From NCBI RefSeq assembly GCF_004217555.1, contig NZ_SHKW01000001.1:3038001-3102000 (forward strand): DNA of 64,000 nt, written 5' to 3'. The notes under the pieces are model-generated. The model was not told the origin of the DNA, did no database searches, and was given only the letters and a program-made list of their open reading frames with translations. Source of the stretch: Edaphobacter modestus (GTDB lineage Bacteria > Acidobacteriota > Terriglobia > Terriglobales > Acidobacteriaceae). The position numbers and the translations under genes were made by a program. This document shows, in pieces, positions 27,953 through 37,026 of this stretch (positions within the stretch are counted from its first letter, which is position 1; each line of letters begins with the position of its first letter).

Positions 27953-28612
27953 ATGCGCGTCATCCTTACCGGAGCAACCGGGATGGTCGGCCAGGGCGTT
28001 CTTCGCGAATGCCTGCTCGATCCCGGTGTTACCGAGATCCTCGCCATCGGCCGAAGCTCCGTCCATCCGAACAGCCCGAAGCTCCGCGAGCTGATCGTTC
28101 CCGATCTTGCCAATCTCTCCGGCCATGAAGCGCAGCTCTCGGGATTCGACGCCTGCTTCTTCTGTGCCGGGGTCTCCTCGGTCGGCATGTCGGAAGAGCA
28201 GTACACGCAGGTGACCTGCGACCTCACCGTCTCCTTCGCCCGGACCCTGCTTCCCCTGAACACCGCGATGACCTTCGTCTACGTCTCGGGAGCGGGAACC
28301 GATTCGACGGAAAAGGGCCGTACGATGTGGGCGCGAGTCAAAGGCCGCACCGAAAATACCCTGCTCCATCTCGGCTTCAAAGCCGCCTACATGTTCCGAC
28401 CGGGCTTCATCCAGCCGCTTCACGGCATCCGCTCCAAGACCCGCCTGTACCAGCTCGTCTACGATCTCTTAGGCCCGCTGATGCCCCTCCTGAAGAAGCC
28501 CCTGAAGAACTACATGAACACCACCGAGCAGGTGGGCCGCGCCATGATCGCAGTCGCCCGCAGCGGGTACCCGAAGCCCGTCCTCGAGATCGCCGACATC
28601 AACACCTTCTGA
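27953..28612 (+). CDS. NAD(P)-binding SDR/epimerase-like protein
   Basis: 219 aa with a Rossmann nucleotide-binding start MRVILTGATGMVGQGVLRE (GxxGxxG) and IGRSS after the second strand. The YVSGAGT region replaces the usual catalytic Tyr-x-x-x-Lys of classical SDRs. FVYVSGAG and FRPGFIQP resemble atypical SDRs of the HTATIP2/NmrA-like group. Substrate is unknown. It is divergent from purA with a promoter gap of about 110-140 bases. Confidence 0.8.
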   Translation: MRVILTGATGMVGQGVLRECLLDPGVTEILAIGRSSVHPNSPKLRELIVPDLANLSGHEAQLSGFDACFFCAGVSSVGMSEEQYTQVTCDLTVSFARTLLPLNTAMTFVYVSGAGTDSTEKGRTMWARVKGRTENTLLHLGFKAAYMFRPGFIQPLHGIRSKTRLYQLVYDLLGPLMPLLKKPLKNYMNTTEQVGRAMIAVARSGYPKPVLEIADINTF

Positions 28613-28770
28613 TGTGAGGTTCGCCGAAGCCGCGCAAAATGCGCCAAGAACCTGACTCCTTCATCACCAGCTGGCAGTGCTGCGGGGAGTAAACGCCGGG
28701 GGCGCTCCTGTATCTGGACGAGCCCGGCGACGCTCCACCCAGCCTCGGGTATCCTTGCTGCACTCAACTC

Positions 28771-30843
28771 ATGCCATCCACGCGCCTTCTCTACGGAACC
28801 ACCGCCTTCCTCTCGGCCTTTCTCCTCTTTCTCATTGAGCCCCTTGCCGCGAAACAGATCCTCCCTCTTCTCGGAGGCTCCTCCGCGGTCTGGCTCACCT
28901 GCCTGGTCTTCTTCCAGACCACGCTCCTTCTCGGCTACCTGTACGCCCATTGGCTGAGCGGCCTTTCCGACACAACCCGTCAGCGCCGAATCCACATCGC
29001 CGCCGTCGTCGCGGCTCTCCTCTCTCTTACTCTCAGCTGGTTTCTTCCCCCATCGTTCAGCAGCACTGCCCATCCGGTCGAGACCGTCTTCTGGACCCTC
29101 ACCCGCACTATCGGGCTTCCCTTCCTCCTGCTCGCCTCCACCAGCCCTTTGCTGCAGTCGTGGCTCTCCCAGCGCGAAGCCGACCACAATGGCAAGCCGG
29201 CAGCCGTCTGGTTCCGACTCTTCGCGCTCTCCAACACGGGTTCGCTTCTGGCACTCCTTGCCTATCCCACGCTCTTCGAGCCGAACCTCACCCTGCGCGC
29301 GCAGCGCACCTTCTGGTCGGCAGGTTTCCTGCTCTTTGCGATTCTCGCCTTCGCGCTCACTTCGCAGCTGAGCCTCTCATCCCTTTCAACCCCACTCAAT
29401 TCGGATGACGAAGCCCCGACCGCTCCACTGACCCATCGTTGGCTCTGGTTCCTGCTTCCCATGGCCGCGGCGATGCAGCTCAGCTCCGTTACCGCTCACC
29501 TGACCAGCAACATCGCCGCGATCCCTCTGCTCTGGGTGCTTCCGCTCGCCGTCTACCTCATTACCTTCATCCTGGCCTTCGACCGGCCCGCGCTCTACCG
29601 GCGTCCCCTGGTCGTGCGTGTGCTCGTCGTGATGCTCGCCAGCCTCGGCTACGCGCTCTCGAAGACGGACTTCTCCCTTCCCATCACCCTCACCATCCTC
29701 TTCTTCCTCATCGAATGCTTCATCGCCTGCCTCTTCTGCCACGGCGAAACGTATGCCCTGCGACCGCGCCGAGCCTCCGAGGCCACCCTCTTCTACCTCC
29801 TCATCGCCGGGGGCGGAGCCACAGGAACCTTCCTCGTCGGAATCGCCTTCCCGCTCCTCTTCTCCGCCAACTACGATCTCGCGCTCGCCTTCTTCGCCAC
29901 CGCGCTGCTCGCCCTGGCCGCAACCTGGCGCGACGGCTGGCCCCAGCGCCTGCTCTGGGCCACCGCAAGCGCATTACTCTTTGCCCTCACCCTCGCTCTT
30001 CATGTGAGCTACTCCAATAACTCACTCGCCTCGATGCGAAACTTCTACGGCAGCCTCCGGGTCACCCAAACCTACGCCGCCATACAACAGGCGCCCCTCC
30101 GCACACTTCTTCACGGCGTCATTCAGCACGGCACCCAGATCTTCTCCCCGGAGTTCAGCCACCGCCCCACCACCTACTACGCAGCCGACTCCGGCATTGG
30201 CCTTGCCCTGCGCTTCTGCTGCAGCGGCCGCAATCACGACGCCGCGCATCCACGCAACATCGGCGTCATTGGCCTGGGAACCGGGACTGTCGCCGCATAC
30301 GGCCAGCCCGGCGATCGCATCCGCTTCTACGAGATCAATCCCCAGGTCGAGCCCATAACGCGCAATCTCTTCACGTATCTTCGCGACTCACCGGCCGCCA
30401 TCACCGTTGTCCCCGGCGACGCCCGGACCTCGCTCACCTCAGAGCCGCCACAGCACTTCGACATCCTGGCCATCGATGCCTTCTCCGGCGACGCCATTCC
30501 GCTGCACCTGCTCACCACCCAGGCCATCCAGCTCTATCTCAGGCACATGACGCCAAACGGCATTCTCGTCTTTCACGTCTCCAACCAGTACCTTGATCTC
30601 CCTCCCGAACTCGCGCTGCTCGCCGAAGCCTCTCACCTGCAGGTACGGAACGTGATTACCGGGTCCAACGAAGCTCGCGCAGAGTTCCGCGCCGAATGGG
30701 TCCTTATGACCGCAGACCCCACCTTCTTCGCCCAGCCCGAGATCGCAACACTCGCCGACCAGATCTACGTCAAGCCCCACCTGCGCCTCTGGACCGACGA
30801 TTACTCGAGCCTCCTGCCCATCCTTCAGACAGGAGGCCACTGA
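28771..30843 (+). CDS. membrane protein fused to a spermidine synthase-like domain
   Basis: 690 aa. Residues 1 to about 430 hold some ten hydrophobic segments (LYGTTAFLSAFLLFLIEPLAAK, the family's start, then LPLLGGSSAVWLTCLVFFQ). Residues about 480-690 are an SpeE-like Rossmann domain: NIGVIGLGTGTVAAY, FYEINPQVEPI, VVPGDARTSL and the DILAIDAFSGDAIP loop with its catalytic-type Asp. Such fusions are common in environmental bacteria; aminopropyl transfer is not proven for them. Confidence 0.88.
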   Translation: MPSTRLLYGTTAFLSAFLLFLIEPLAAKQILPLLGGSSAVWLTCLVFFQTTLLLGYLYAHWLSGLSDTTRQRRIHIAAVVAALLSLTLSWFLPPSFSSTAHPVETVFWTLTRTIGLPFLLLASTSPLLQSWLSQREADHNGKPAAVWFRLFALSNTGSLLALLAYPTLFEPNLTLRAQRTFWSAGFLLFAILAFALTSQLSLSSLSTPLNSDDEAPTAPLTHRWLWFLLPMAAAMQLSSVTAHLTSNIAAIPLLWVLPLAVYLITFILAFDRPALYRRPLVVRVLVVMLASLGYALSKTDFSLPITLTILFFLIECFIACLFCHGETYALRPRRASEATLFYLLIAGGGATGTFLVGIAFPLLFSANYDLALAFFATALLALAATWRDGWPQRLLWATASALLFALTLALHVSYSNNSLASMRNFYGSLRVTQTYAAIQQAPLRTLLHGVIQHGTQIFSPEFSHRPTTYYAADSGIGLALRFCCSGRNHDAAHPRNIGVIGLGTGTVAAYGQPGDRIRFYEINPQVEPITRNLFTYLRDSPAAITVVPGDARTSLTSEPPQHFDILAIDAFSGDAIPLHLLTTQAIQLYLRHMTPNGILVFHVSNQYLDLPPELALLAEASHLQVRNVITGSNEARAEFRAEWVLMTADPTFFAQPEIATLADQIYVKPHLRLWTDDYSSLLPILQTGGH

Positions 30844-30864
30844 GCAAAACAAGCGATCCCTGCG

Positions 30865-31872
30865 CTACTTCACCATCGCCATACCATCGGCGTACTTGCC
30901 GGCATCGATCGTCTGAGCAACCTTCCACTGGCCAGCATCGTGGCCTAAATCGATCACGGAAACCTGGTTCGACATATTACACGCCACGTACGCGTGCTTT
31001 CCGTCCGGACTCACCAGAATCTCCGAGGGGCCATCGCCCACATCGATTGTCCGCTCCGTCTTCAAGGTCTTCAGATCGACCACCGCCACCTGCTTGGCTC
31101 CCCTCATCGCCACCAGCAGCCATCGTCCGTCCGGAGTAGTCGCCGTCCCATAGCCTACGGCCGGCAGCTCCACCCAGGTCTTTACCTTGTTCGTCGCCGT
31201 GTCGATCACCGCAAGCTGCGGCTTCTTCTGGTCCGCCGTAAAGACCATGCTGCCGTCGCGCGAGATCGAGATGCGCTGCGTGTTCCCCGAGATCGGAATC
31301 ACCGCCAGCGTCTTGCGGCCCACCATGTCCAGCACCGAGACCGTACCCGGCCCTACGTTCGCCGTATAACCGCGCTTGCCGTCCTTTGAAAGCACCAGCA
31401 TGTGCGACTGCTCCTGCCCGGTCGGAACCGAGCCGACAATCTTCAGCGTCTTCGGATCGATGATGCTGACGCTCTTGTCGAGCTCCGTCGTGACGAACAG
31501 CATCCCGCTGTTCCTGTCGTAGATTGCGCAGTGCGGGCGCACACCATGGCCGAAGTCCACCTTGCCCACGATCTTACGGCTGCCGAGATCGATCACGGAC
31601 ATCTCGCTGCCATCCGTCCCCGCGCGTCCTACACCGGCGTTCCCGTAGATCGGAACGTAGGCCGTCTTTCCATCCGGCGAGACGGCAAGCTCATGGCCCG
31701 TAACACCGCCCACGGGGATCGTTGCCACCACCTTGGCCGAACCCGTATCGATTAGCGCCAGATTGGCGTCCTTCTGGTTCGCCACCAGCAGTGTCTCCGA
31801 CCGCGCAGCCACAGTCGACGCGCAGATAGCCGCGCCGCACACGAGAAAGCCCCAAACATTCTGTCTTTTCAT
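30865..31872 (-). CDS. exported YncE-like beta-propeller protein
   Basis: 335 aa. The start at 31872 (MKRQNVWGFLV) gives a signal peptide ending near ASTVAARS. The mature protein consists of seven-bladed YVTN-type repeats: TLLVANQKDANLALIDTG, VSPDGKTAYVPIYGN, MLFVTTELDKSVSIIDP, MVFTADQKKPQLAVIDTA, VSPDGKHAYVACNMSNQVSVID. These surface or periplasmic propellers usually bind proteins or DNA; a specific role is not visible. It is convergent with the preceding gene (21 bases apart) and divergent from mutM. Confidence 0.88.
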   Translation of the reverse strand: MKRQNVWGFLVCGAAICASTVAARSETLLVANQKDANLALIDTGSAKVVATIPVGGVTGHELAVSPDGKTAYVPIYGNAGVGRAGTDGSEMSVIDLGSRKIVGKVDFGHGVRPHCAIYDRNSGMLFVTTELDKSVSIIDPKTLKIVGSVPTGQEQSHMLVLSKDGKRGYTANVGPGTVSVLDMVGRKTLAVIPISGNTQRISISRDGSMVFTADQKKPQLAVIDTATNKVKTWVELPAVGYGTATTPDGRWLLVAMRGAKQVAVVDLKTLKTERTIDVGDGPSEILVSPDGKHAYVACNMSNQVSVIDLGHDAGQWKVAQTIDAGKYADGMAMVK

Positions 31873-31970
31873 AGCGCTCGCAAGTATAGAGAGAGGCAAG
31901 CAGCCCCGTCAGCCGAAAAATTTCGCTACGCCAAAAAACACAATTCACCGCCCTATACTTGAATCAGTCC

Positions 31971-32801
31971 ATGCCCGAGCTTCCTGAAGTCGAAACCATC
32001 GCCAACGGCGTCCACCAACGCGTCCACGGCCAGACCATCCTCTCGGTCTGGACCAGCAACAAGCCCCAGACCTTCAAATCTTCGCCAACCGAGATCGCAG
32101 ACGTCCTCACCGGCTCCCGCATCGACCGCGTTCACCGAGTCGGCAAGACGATCGTCGCGGACGTCACTCGCGCCTCTCGAAAAAAATCGACTGCGGCAGA
32201 GATGCCCGCACAGTTCCTGATCCATCTCGGAATGACCGGGCGCCTCCTTGTCTCCTCCCCTGAGACCGAGGTCCCGCCCCATACTCACGCCATCCTCACG
32301 CTGAGCGGAGGCAAAGAGCTCCGCTTCGTCGACGCGCGTCGCTTCGGTCGTCTCTCCGTGTCGGCTAGCTCCTACACCGGTCCCGGACGCGAGCCCCTCA
32401 CCATCTCGCCTGAAGACTTCATCGCGCTCTTCCGCAACCGCAAGACAGCCATCAAAGCAGCGCTTTTAAACCAGTCGCTTCTTCACGGCGTCGGCAACAT
32501 CTACGCCGATGAGGCGCTGTTCCACGCCGGAATCCGTCCCCGCCGCCAGGCAGGCCGGCTCACCCGCGACGAGCTCACGCGTCTCCGCGCCGCGCTCATC
32601 AAGGTGCTGAAGCACGCCATCAAGCTAGGCGGCTCCTCGGTCTCCGACTACGTGGACGCTGAAGGAGTCGCCGGCTTCTTCCAGCTCCACCACCGCGTCT
32701 ACTCCCGCACCGGCCAGCCCTGCCGCACCTGCTCCACTCCCATCGAGCGCATCGTCGTCGGTGGCCGCAGTACCCACTTCTGCCCCACCTGCCAGAGATG
32801 A
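31971..32801 (+). CDS. mutM: formamidopyrimidine-DNA glycosylase
   Basis: Excises 8-oxoguanine and formamidopyrimidines and nicks the site by beta/delta elimination. The N-terminus MPELPEVETI supplies the catalytic Pro2 and Glu3. The H2TH region reads LLNQSLLHGVGNIYADEALF, and the C-terminal zinc finger is CRTCSTPIERIVVGGRSTHFCPTCQ (two CxxC). Length 276 aa is typical. The frame extends 12 bases further up to an ATG that would mask Pro2, so 31971 is correct. A -10-like TATACT lies only 11 bases before the start, so the leader may be very short. Confidence 0.96.
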   Translation: MPELPEVETIANGVHQRVHGQTILSVWTSNKPQTFKSSPTEIADVLTGSRIDRVHRVGKTIVADVTRASRKKSTAAEMPAQFLIHLGMTGRLLVSSPETEVPPHTHAILTLSGGKELRFVDARRFGRLSVSASSYTGPGREPLTISPEDFIALFRNRKTAIKAALLNQSLLHGVGNIYADEALFHAGIRPRRQAGRLTRDELTRLRAALIKVLKHAIKLGGSSVSDYVDAEGVAGFFQLHHRVYSRTGQPCRTCSTPIERIVVGGRSTHFCPTCQR

Positions 32802-32823
32802 TGCTGCGGTGCTCTAATGGCAC

Positions 32824-34221
32824 ATGTTCCTCAAGCAGTACTATCTCGGCTGCCTGGCCCACGCCTCTTACCTCATCGCCGACGAGGCAAGCGCCACGGC
32901 CATCGTGATCGATCCGCAGCGGGACATCCAGCAATATCTCGATGACGCAGAAGAGCTCGGCGTAAAGATTCGCTACGTCTTCCTCACGCATTTTCATGCC
33001 GACTTCCTCGCCGGACATCTCGAGCTGCGCGACCGCTGCGGTGCCGAGATCCGCCTTGGCGCACGTGCGGAAGCGGAGTACAGCTTCGTCCCCATGGAGG
33101 ACGGCGACACCCTCGATCTTCCCGGCCTGCGCCTTCAGATCCTCGAAACCCCTGGCCACACCATCGAATCGATCTCGATTCTCGTCTTCGATCGAACGAA
33201 GAATCCTGATATACCCCACGCCGTATTGACCGGAGATACGCTCTTCATCGGCGATGTCGGCCGTCCCGACCTTCGCGCCTCGCTCGGCTGGACCGCGCAG
33301 GAGCTCGGCAGCCATCTCTACGACTCCCTGCACGACAAGCTGATGAAGCTACCTGACGAAACCCTTGTCTACCCCGCTCATGGCGCGGGTTCCCTCTGCG
33401 GAAAGAATCTCTCGTCGGACACCGTCTCCACCCTCGGCCAGCAGCGACAGTTCAACTACGCCCTCAAGCCCATGGCCAAGGACGAGTTCATCAAGCTGGT
33501 CACCGCCGATCAGCCCGACGCTCCCGCCTACTTCACCTACGACGCCATCCTGAACACCCGCGAGAGATCCACGCTCGAAGACTCCCTCAAACACGCGCTC
33601 CGTCCGCTGAGTCTCGACGATGTCCTCGCCTTGAACCCCGCTGAGGTCCAGCTGCTCGATGTGCGTGACGCTGCGGACTACGCCAAGGGGCATATGGCTG
33701 GCAGTATCAACATCGGTCTCGCGGGACAGTACGCCACCTGGGCCGGGACTTTCCTCGACACCGCACGCCCCATCGTCATCCTCGCCGAGCCGGGACGCGA
33801 ACAGGAGGCCGCCATGCGCCTGGGAAGAATCGGCTTCGATCGCGTTCACGGCTATCTGAAAGATGGAATGGCCGCACTGGCAAAGCGGCAGGATCTTGTC
33901 CAGACCACCGAGCGCGTAAGCGCTCCCATGCTCGCAGAAGAGCTACAGTCTTCCAATCCGCCTTGGATCGTTGACGTCCGCACACCCAGCGAGTGGAGCG
34001 CGAATCACATCCCGGGCAGCGTCAACATTCCGCTCAGCCAACTGCAGCAACGCCTCGAAGAGGTTCCCCACGGCCGCAGAGTCGCTCTCCACTGCGCCGG
34101 GGGATATCGATCGTCCATCGCAGCCAGCGTCCTGGATCAGCGTGGCATCACGAATCTCATCGAGCTGGCCGGTGGCATCTCCGCCTGGGAGGCTGCGAGC
34201 CTGCCGGTTGAAACCGCGTGA
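32824..34221 (+). CDS. MBL-fold persulfide dioxygenase-like protein with two rhodanese domains
   Basis: 465 aa. Residues 1 to about 240 form a metallo-beta-lactamase domain of the ETHE1/persulfide dioxygenase type: THFHADFLAGH, ETPGHT, GDTLFIGDVGRPDL, YPAHGAGSLCG. Two rhodanese domains follow. The first (about 265-365) has ILAEPGRE where the catalytic Cys loop should be, so it is inactive. The second (about 375-460) keeps CAGGYRSS with the active Cys. The enzyme probably oxidises glutathione or other persulfides in sulfide detoxification. It starts 22 bases after mutM. Confidence 0.9.
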   Translation: MFLKQYYLGCLAHASYLIADEASATAIVIDPQRDIQQYLDDAEELGVKIRYVFLTHFHADFLAGHLELRDRCGAEIRLGARAEAEYSFVPMEDGDTLDLPGLRLQILETPGHTIESISILVFDRTKNPDIPHAVLTGDTLFIGDVGRPDLRASLGWTAQELGSHLYDSLHDKLMKLPDETLVYPAHGAGSLCGKNLSSDTVSTLGQQRQFNYALKPMAKDEFIKLVTADQPDAPAYFTYDAILNTRERSTLEDSLKHALRPLSLDDVLALNPAEVQLLDVRDAADYAKGHMAGSINIGLAGQYATWAGTFLDTARPIVILAEPGREQEAAMRLGRIGFDRVHGYLKDGMAALAKRQDLVQTTERVSAPMLAEELQSSNPPWIVDVRTPSEWSANHIPGSVNIPLSQLQQRLEEVPHGRRVALHCAGGYRSSIAASVLDQRGITNLIELAGGISAWEAASLPVETA

Positions 34222-34267
34222 AATAGAATTCGCTTCCGCTCGCCATGCGGACTCAGTGCTGTTCCCA

Positions 34268-35146
34268 TCACTTTGCGGGCGCGTGGCCGGGGCTCCACAT
34301 CGATTGGTTCGCGAGAATGTGATCCACCTTCACACCCGGAAACAGCGCGCGGATATCTTTTGCGGCCTGCTCCATGCCGGGCTCTTCCGAAGGCTCGTGA
34401 CCTATCAGGACGAGCGCCTTCTTACGCCCCTGAGCCGTTGCATCCCTCGCGTATTCGACCGTCTCCCACTCAGAGGCCTCTCCCGCAATCAGAACGTCGA
34501 CATTCGCCTGGCGAAGCGCACTCACCTGGGCTTGCAGTCCCGAAGCTCCGGGCCGAAGAGCGATGTGCGTCACCGGCATCTCAGGATCGCCGACGATGCG
34601 CATCGTCTGCGCATGCAGTCGCGATTGAATCTCGCTGACCACCTCCCGAAGCGACATCGTCGGAATGGTGAGAAGGCCGGGATTACTCGGATCGTCGAGA
34701 TACTCTGTAGCCCCCAAAGCCTCCACCAGCGCCATGCCGAACGGGTCGGGACGAGCCATGTGAATCTCATCGTGAAGACGAAAGACCACCATGTGGTGTT
34801 GTCCGATGAACGCCAGCTTCTCCTTGTAGACGGGGTCGTCTTTGAAGAACGACGTGTCATCGAGATGGTTGTAGAAGGTCGGCTCGTGCGTGATGATCAG
34901 GTTCTCGTTGCGCCGCGCTGCCTCACGAAGAACATCCATCGTGTCGAGAAAGGTAGTGGCGATTCCCGTAACGGGTGTCCCTGGATCGCCGGCCTTGATC
35001 GTGTCGACCGTCTTCGCAGGAGGCGCGGGAGCGTAGCGTCGCTGAATCTTTTGAATTGCATCGGCTGCCGTGATCGGCGCCTGCGCATGGGCGAGTGGAG
35101 CAAGAGTGAGAACGATCGGGCAGATCAGAGCAATAAGCTTTCGCAT
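34268..35146 (-). CDS. exported Nif3-like dinuclear metal protein
   Basis: 292 aa. The start at 35146 (MRKLIALICPIVLTLAPLAHA) gives a clear signal peptide. The rest matches NGG1p-interacting factor 3 (NIF3/YbgI) proteins: TGIATTFLDTMDVLREA, the metal block NLIITHEPTFYNHLD, and the late GHEPSEEPG. NIF3 proteins are normally cytoplasmic, so export is unusual. Metal-binding His/Glu residues appear to be kept. It is 13 bases downstream of the CBM9 gene on the same strand. Confidence 0.83.
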   Translation of the reverse strand: MRKLIALICPIVLTLAPLAHAQAPITAADAIQKIQRRYAPAPPAKTVDTIKAGDPGTPVTGIATTFLDTMDVLREAARRNENLIITHEPTFYNHLDDTSFFKDDPVYKEKLAFIGQHHMVVFRLHDEIHMARPDPFGMALVEALGATEYLDDPSNPGLLTIPTMSLREVVSEIQSRLHAQTMRIVGDPEMPVTHIALRPGASGLQAQVSALRQANVDVLIAGEASEWETVEYARDATAQGRKKALVLIGHEPSEEPGMEQAAKDIRALFPGVKVDHILANQSMWSPGHAPAK

Positions 35147-35159
35147 AGGGTATAACGAC

Positions 35160-35984
35160 CTACTTCTTGAAATATACATAACCCCAACGCTCGGGCACGT
35201 GCATGTTGATTACTCCCTGAGGCGACCAGACCCAGTTGTCTTCCTTGGGCTGGCCGGCCTTCCACTCCACGCGGCTGAAGTTGATTCGCCACTCCGTACC
35301 GACCACAGGTTTGGGCACCGGCTGGCGGGAGCGGAAGGCCGTCCACGGAATCGCAATCTCCAGCGTCCAGCCCTGATCTTTGTCCGCCGGGTTGTTGAGC
35401 GTACCGTCGATAGCGACGGCGGTCTTCAGCCCTTCCATCTCCCAGCTGTTATCCGCCTTGCCTCCCATGCGATAAGGCTTGTTCAGATAGAGATCCCACC
35501 CGGTATTCAGCGCGTTCATCTCAAACTCGAAGTAGCCTTCCTGATCGGCAAGAGGTTTCAGGAAGACTTCAAAGTCATTGTCGTGAAAGATGACGGCATC
35601 GTGCTTTGTAATGGACGCCTTGACGTCGGGCTCTTCGAGCTCAGCGGCAATGTAGAGAAACTGGTCATCCCACAGCATCTTCGCCCGCGTACGAAAGCGA
35701 GGCCTGGGCTTAATCGAGCCTTCGATATCCACGAAGTCCTCTGTCCATGCGGCATTCGCCCACGCCTTGTCGTCCAGCCTTCCATCAAGATGGATCGCCG
35801 ACGGTGTGCGATGGACTTCATAGACCTTTGGTTTTCCTGCAGGAGGGGCAAGCGGCGCAGGAAGAGCAGTGGCTTGTTTGGGTGTCGCATCCTGCGCAAG
35901 GGCGGCGCCCATGGTCAGCGACGCGAAGACAGCAACCTGTGCGATCCACGAAAGAGAGGACAATCGAAACTCCAGAAGGCTCAA
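35160..35984 (-). CDS. exported CBM9-like carbohydrate-binding protein
   Basis: 274 aa. A signal peptide (SWIAQVAVFASLTMGAALAQ) and Pro/Ala-rich linker precede a domain of the carbohydrate-binding module family 9-like group: IHLDGRLDDKAWANAAWTEDF, FLYIAAELEEPDV, DNDFEVFLKP, YFEFEMNALNTGWDL and WTLEIAIPWTAF. Such proteins bind polysaccharide or oligosaccharide ends. It stands upstream of the exported Nif3-like gene and likely forms an operon with it. A candidate LacI-type operator lies 10 bases upstream of the start. Confidence 0.82.
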   Translation of the reverse strand: MSLLEFRLSSLSWIAQVAVFASLTMGAALAQDATPKQATALPAPLAPPAGKPKVYEVHRTPSAIHLDGRLDDKAWANAAWTEDFVDIEGSIKPRPRFRTRAKMLWDDQFLYIAAELEEPDVKASITKHDAVIFHDNDFEVFLKPLADQEGYFEFEMNALNTGWDLYLNKPYRMGGKADNSWEMEGLKTAVAIDGTLNNPADKDQGWTLEIAIPWTAFRSRQPVPKPVVGTEWRINFSRVEWKAGQPKEDNWVWSPQGVINMHVPERWGYVYFKK

Positions 35985-35993
35985 AAGGAATTT

Positions 35994-36006
35994 ACTACCG
36001 GTTAGT
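35994..36006 (-). promoter_or_regulatory. possible LacI-type operator upstream of the CBM9 gene
   Basis: ACTACCGGTTAGT is a 13-base near-palindrome centred on CCGG, as seen in operators of LacI-family sugar regulators. It lies 10 bases before the CBM9 start. No regulator gene is adjacent. Confidence 0.35.
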
Positions 36007-36343
36007 GGGTCAGTTTGGGGTAAATGACTGAAGTTCCGAAAACGTCACTTTGCCGGAGGTTAGGTGTCACCCCCGAGAAGCTAGTTTACGTCCATGTGGG
36101 TTACTTCCGGTTTGCCCGTTATCCGGAAATTACCCTCGAGCCTCGGTAACCCTTGCGACCACACGGTTAATCAAACGAAGATACGCACCGGAACCACCGT
36201 CTAAGCAAGCCGTTCGGCAGGCAACGAAAAAACCTTCCACTGAAGCACTTTGACGTCGATGTCGCGGACGAAAAAGACTAGGCGCTGAGCCGGCAATACC
36301 GAGGTAAGATGACATGGAAATTCGAATCAACATGGAGCCGAAT
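36007..36343. other. gap with mixed composition, no gene
   Basis: No reading frame here has a ribosome site or recognisable product. It separates the divergent CBM9 gene and the 36344 gene. Short inverted stretches (for example TTTCCGGATAAC-like and GGTTACCGAGG-like) are too small to interpret. Confidence 0.35.
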
Positions 36344-36865
36344 ATGAACCTCAGGAAAATCGGCGTAACTGCGCTGTGTTGTTGTGCAATCTTTGCGGTT
36401 TCGATCCCCATCGCCGCGCAGACGATGACCAAGGCGGTTGTCGCGGAAAAGATCCGACGGGTGGAGGACGGCGTGGACGAGTTCAGGAAGTACCTGGAAC
36501 GTCGTGGTGACAACGCGAGAAATGCATCCTCGACAGCCCAACAGAGCGGCCGTGCGTCTGGTCGCAGAGGTACGGCAAATACCGAAGCAAGAACGGCCAC
36601 GGCTCAAGCTGGCAAGGACGAGCTGGACGATGCCCTAGGCGATCTGAACAGTTCCACAAACAGGCTACGACGCAAGTTCGACGCCACCGAGAAATGGATA
36701 GAAACGAAGGCTCAGGTCGAACGTGTGGTCGACGACGGTCGCAGGATCAACCAAGTTGTCGCCAGAGGGAAGTACGGGAGCGACGTGGCTAAACTGTGGG
36801 CAACCCTTCGGAACAACATCAACGATCTGGCACGTGCGTATAATGTGGCACCGTTAGGGGCGTGA
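36344..36865 (+). CDS. exported helical protein, unknown function
   Basis: 173 aa. GGAG six bases before the ATG at 36344 decides the start; an earlier ATG at 36314 is possible. A signal peptide (VTALCCCAIFAVSIPIAAQ) is followed by a mainly charged, helix-forming sequence (KAVVAEKIRRVEDGVDEFRKYL, DDALGDLNSSTNRLRRKFD) with a Ser/Gly/Arg-rich middle. I recognise no family. It ends 160 bases before an IS30-type element. Confidence 0.65.
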   Translation: MNLRKIGVTALCCCAIFAVSIPIAAQTMTKAVVAEKIRRVEDGVDEFRKYLERRGDNARNASSTAQQSGRASGRRGTANTEARTATAQAGKDELDDALGDLNSSTNRLRRKFDATEKWIETKAQVERVVDDGRRINQVVARGKYGSDVAKLWATLRNNINDLARAYNVAPLGA

Positions 36866-37026
36866 GGTTGGTTCCGATCAGTTGTCACTGCGTTGGAAGG
36901 CTTATAGGGCAATGCGCTCATCCAGCCGAGATGGAGGTCGTATTGCAAGCACCGGGTGGATTGTCGGCCATCCGGACATTACCCGCCGCAGCAATCTCAA
37001 CTCCGGGGCCGTCGTGATTGAAAAAA

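Noticed and set aside
33971..35155. 394-codon frame running from the rhodanese gene across the Nif3-like gene
   Set aside because: Overlaps two well-supported genes and has Arg/Ser-rich shadow composition.
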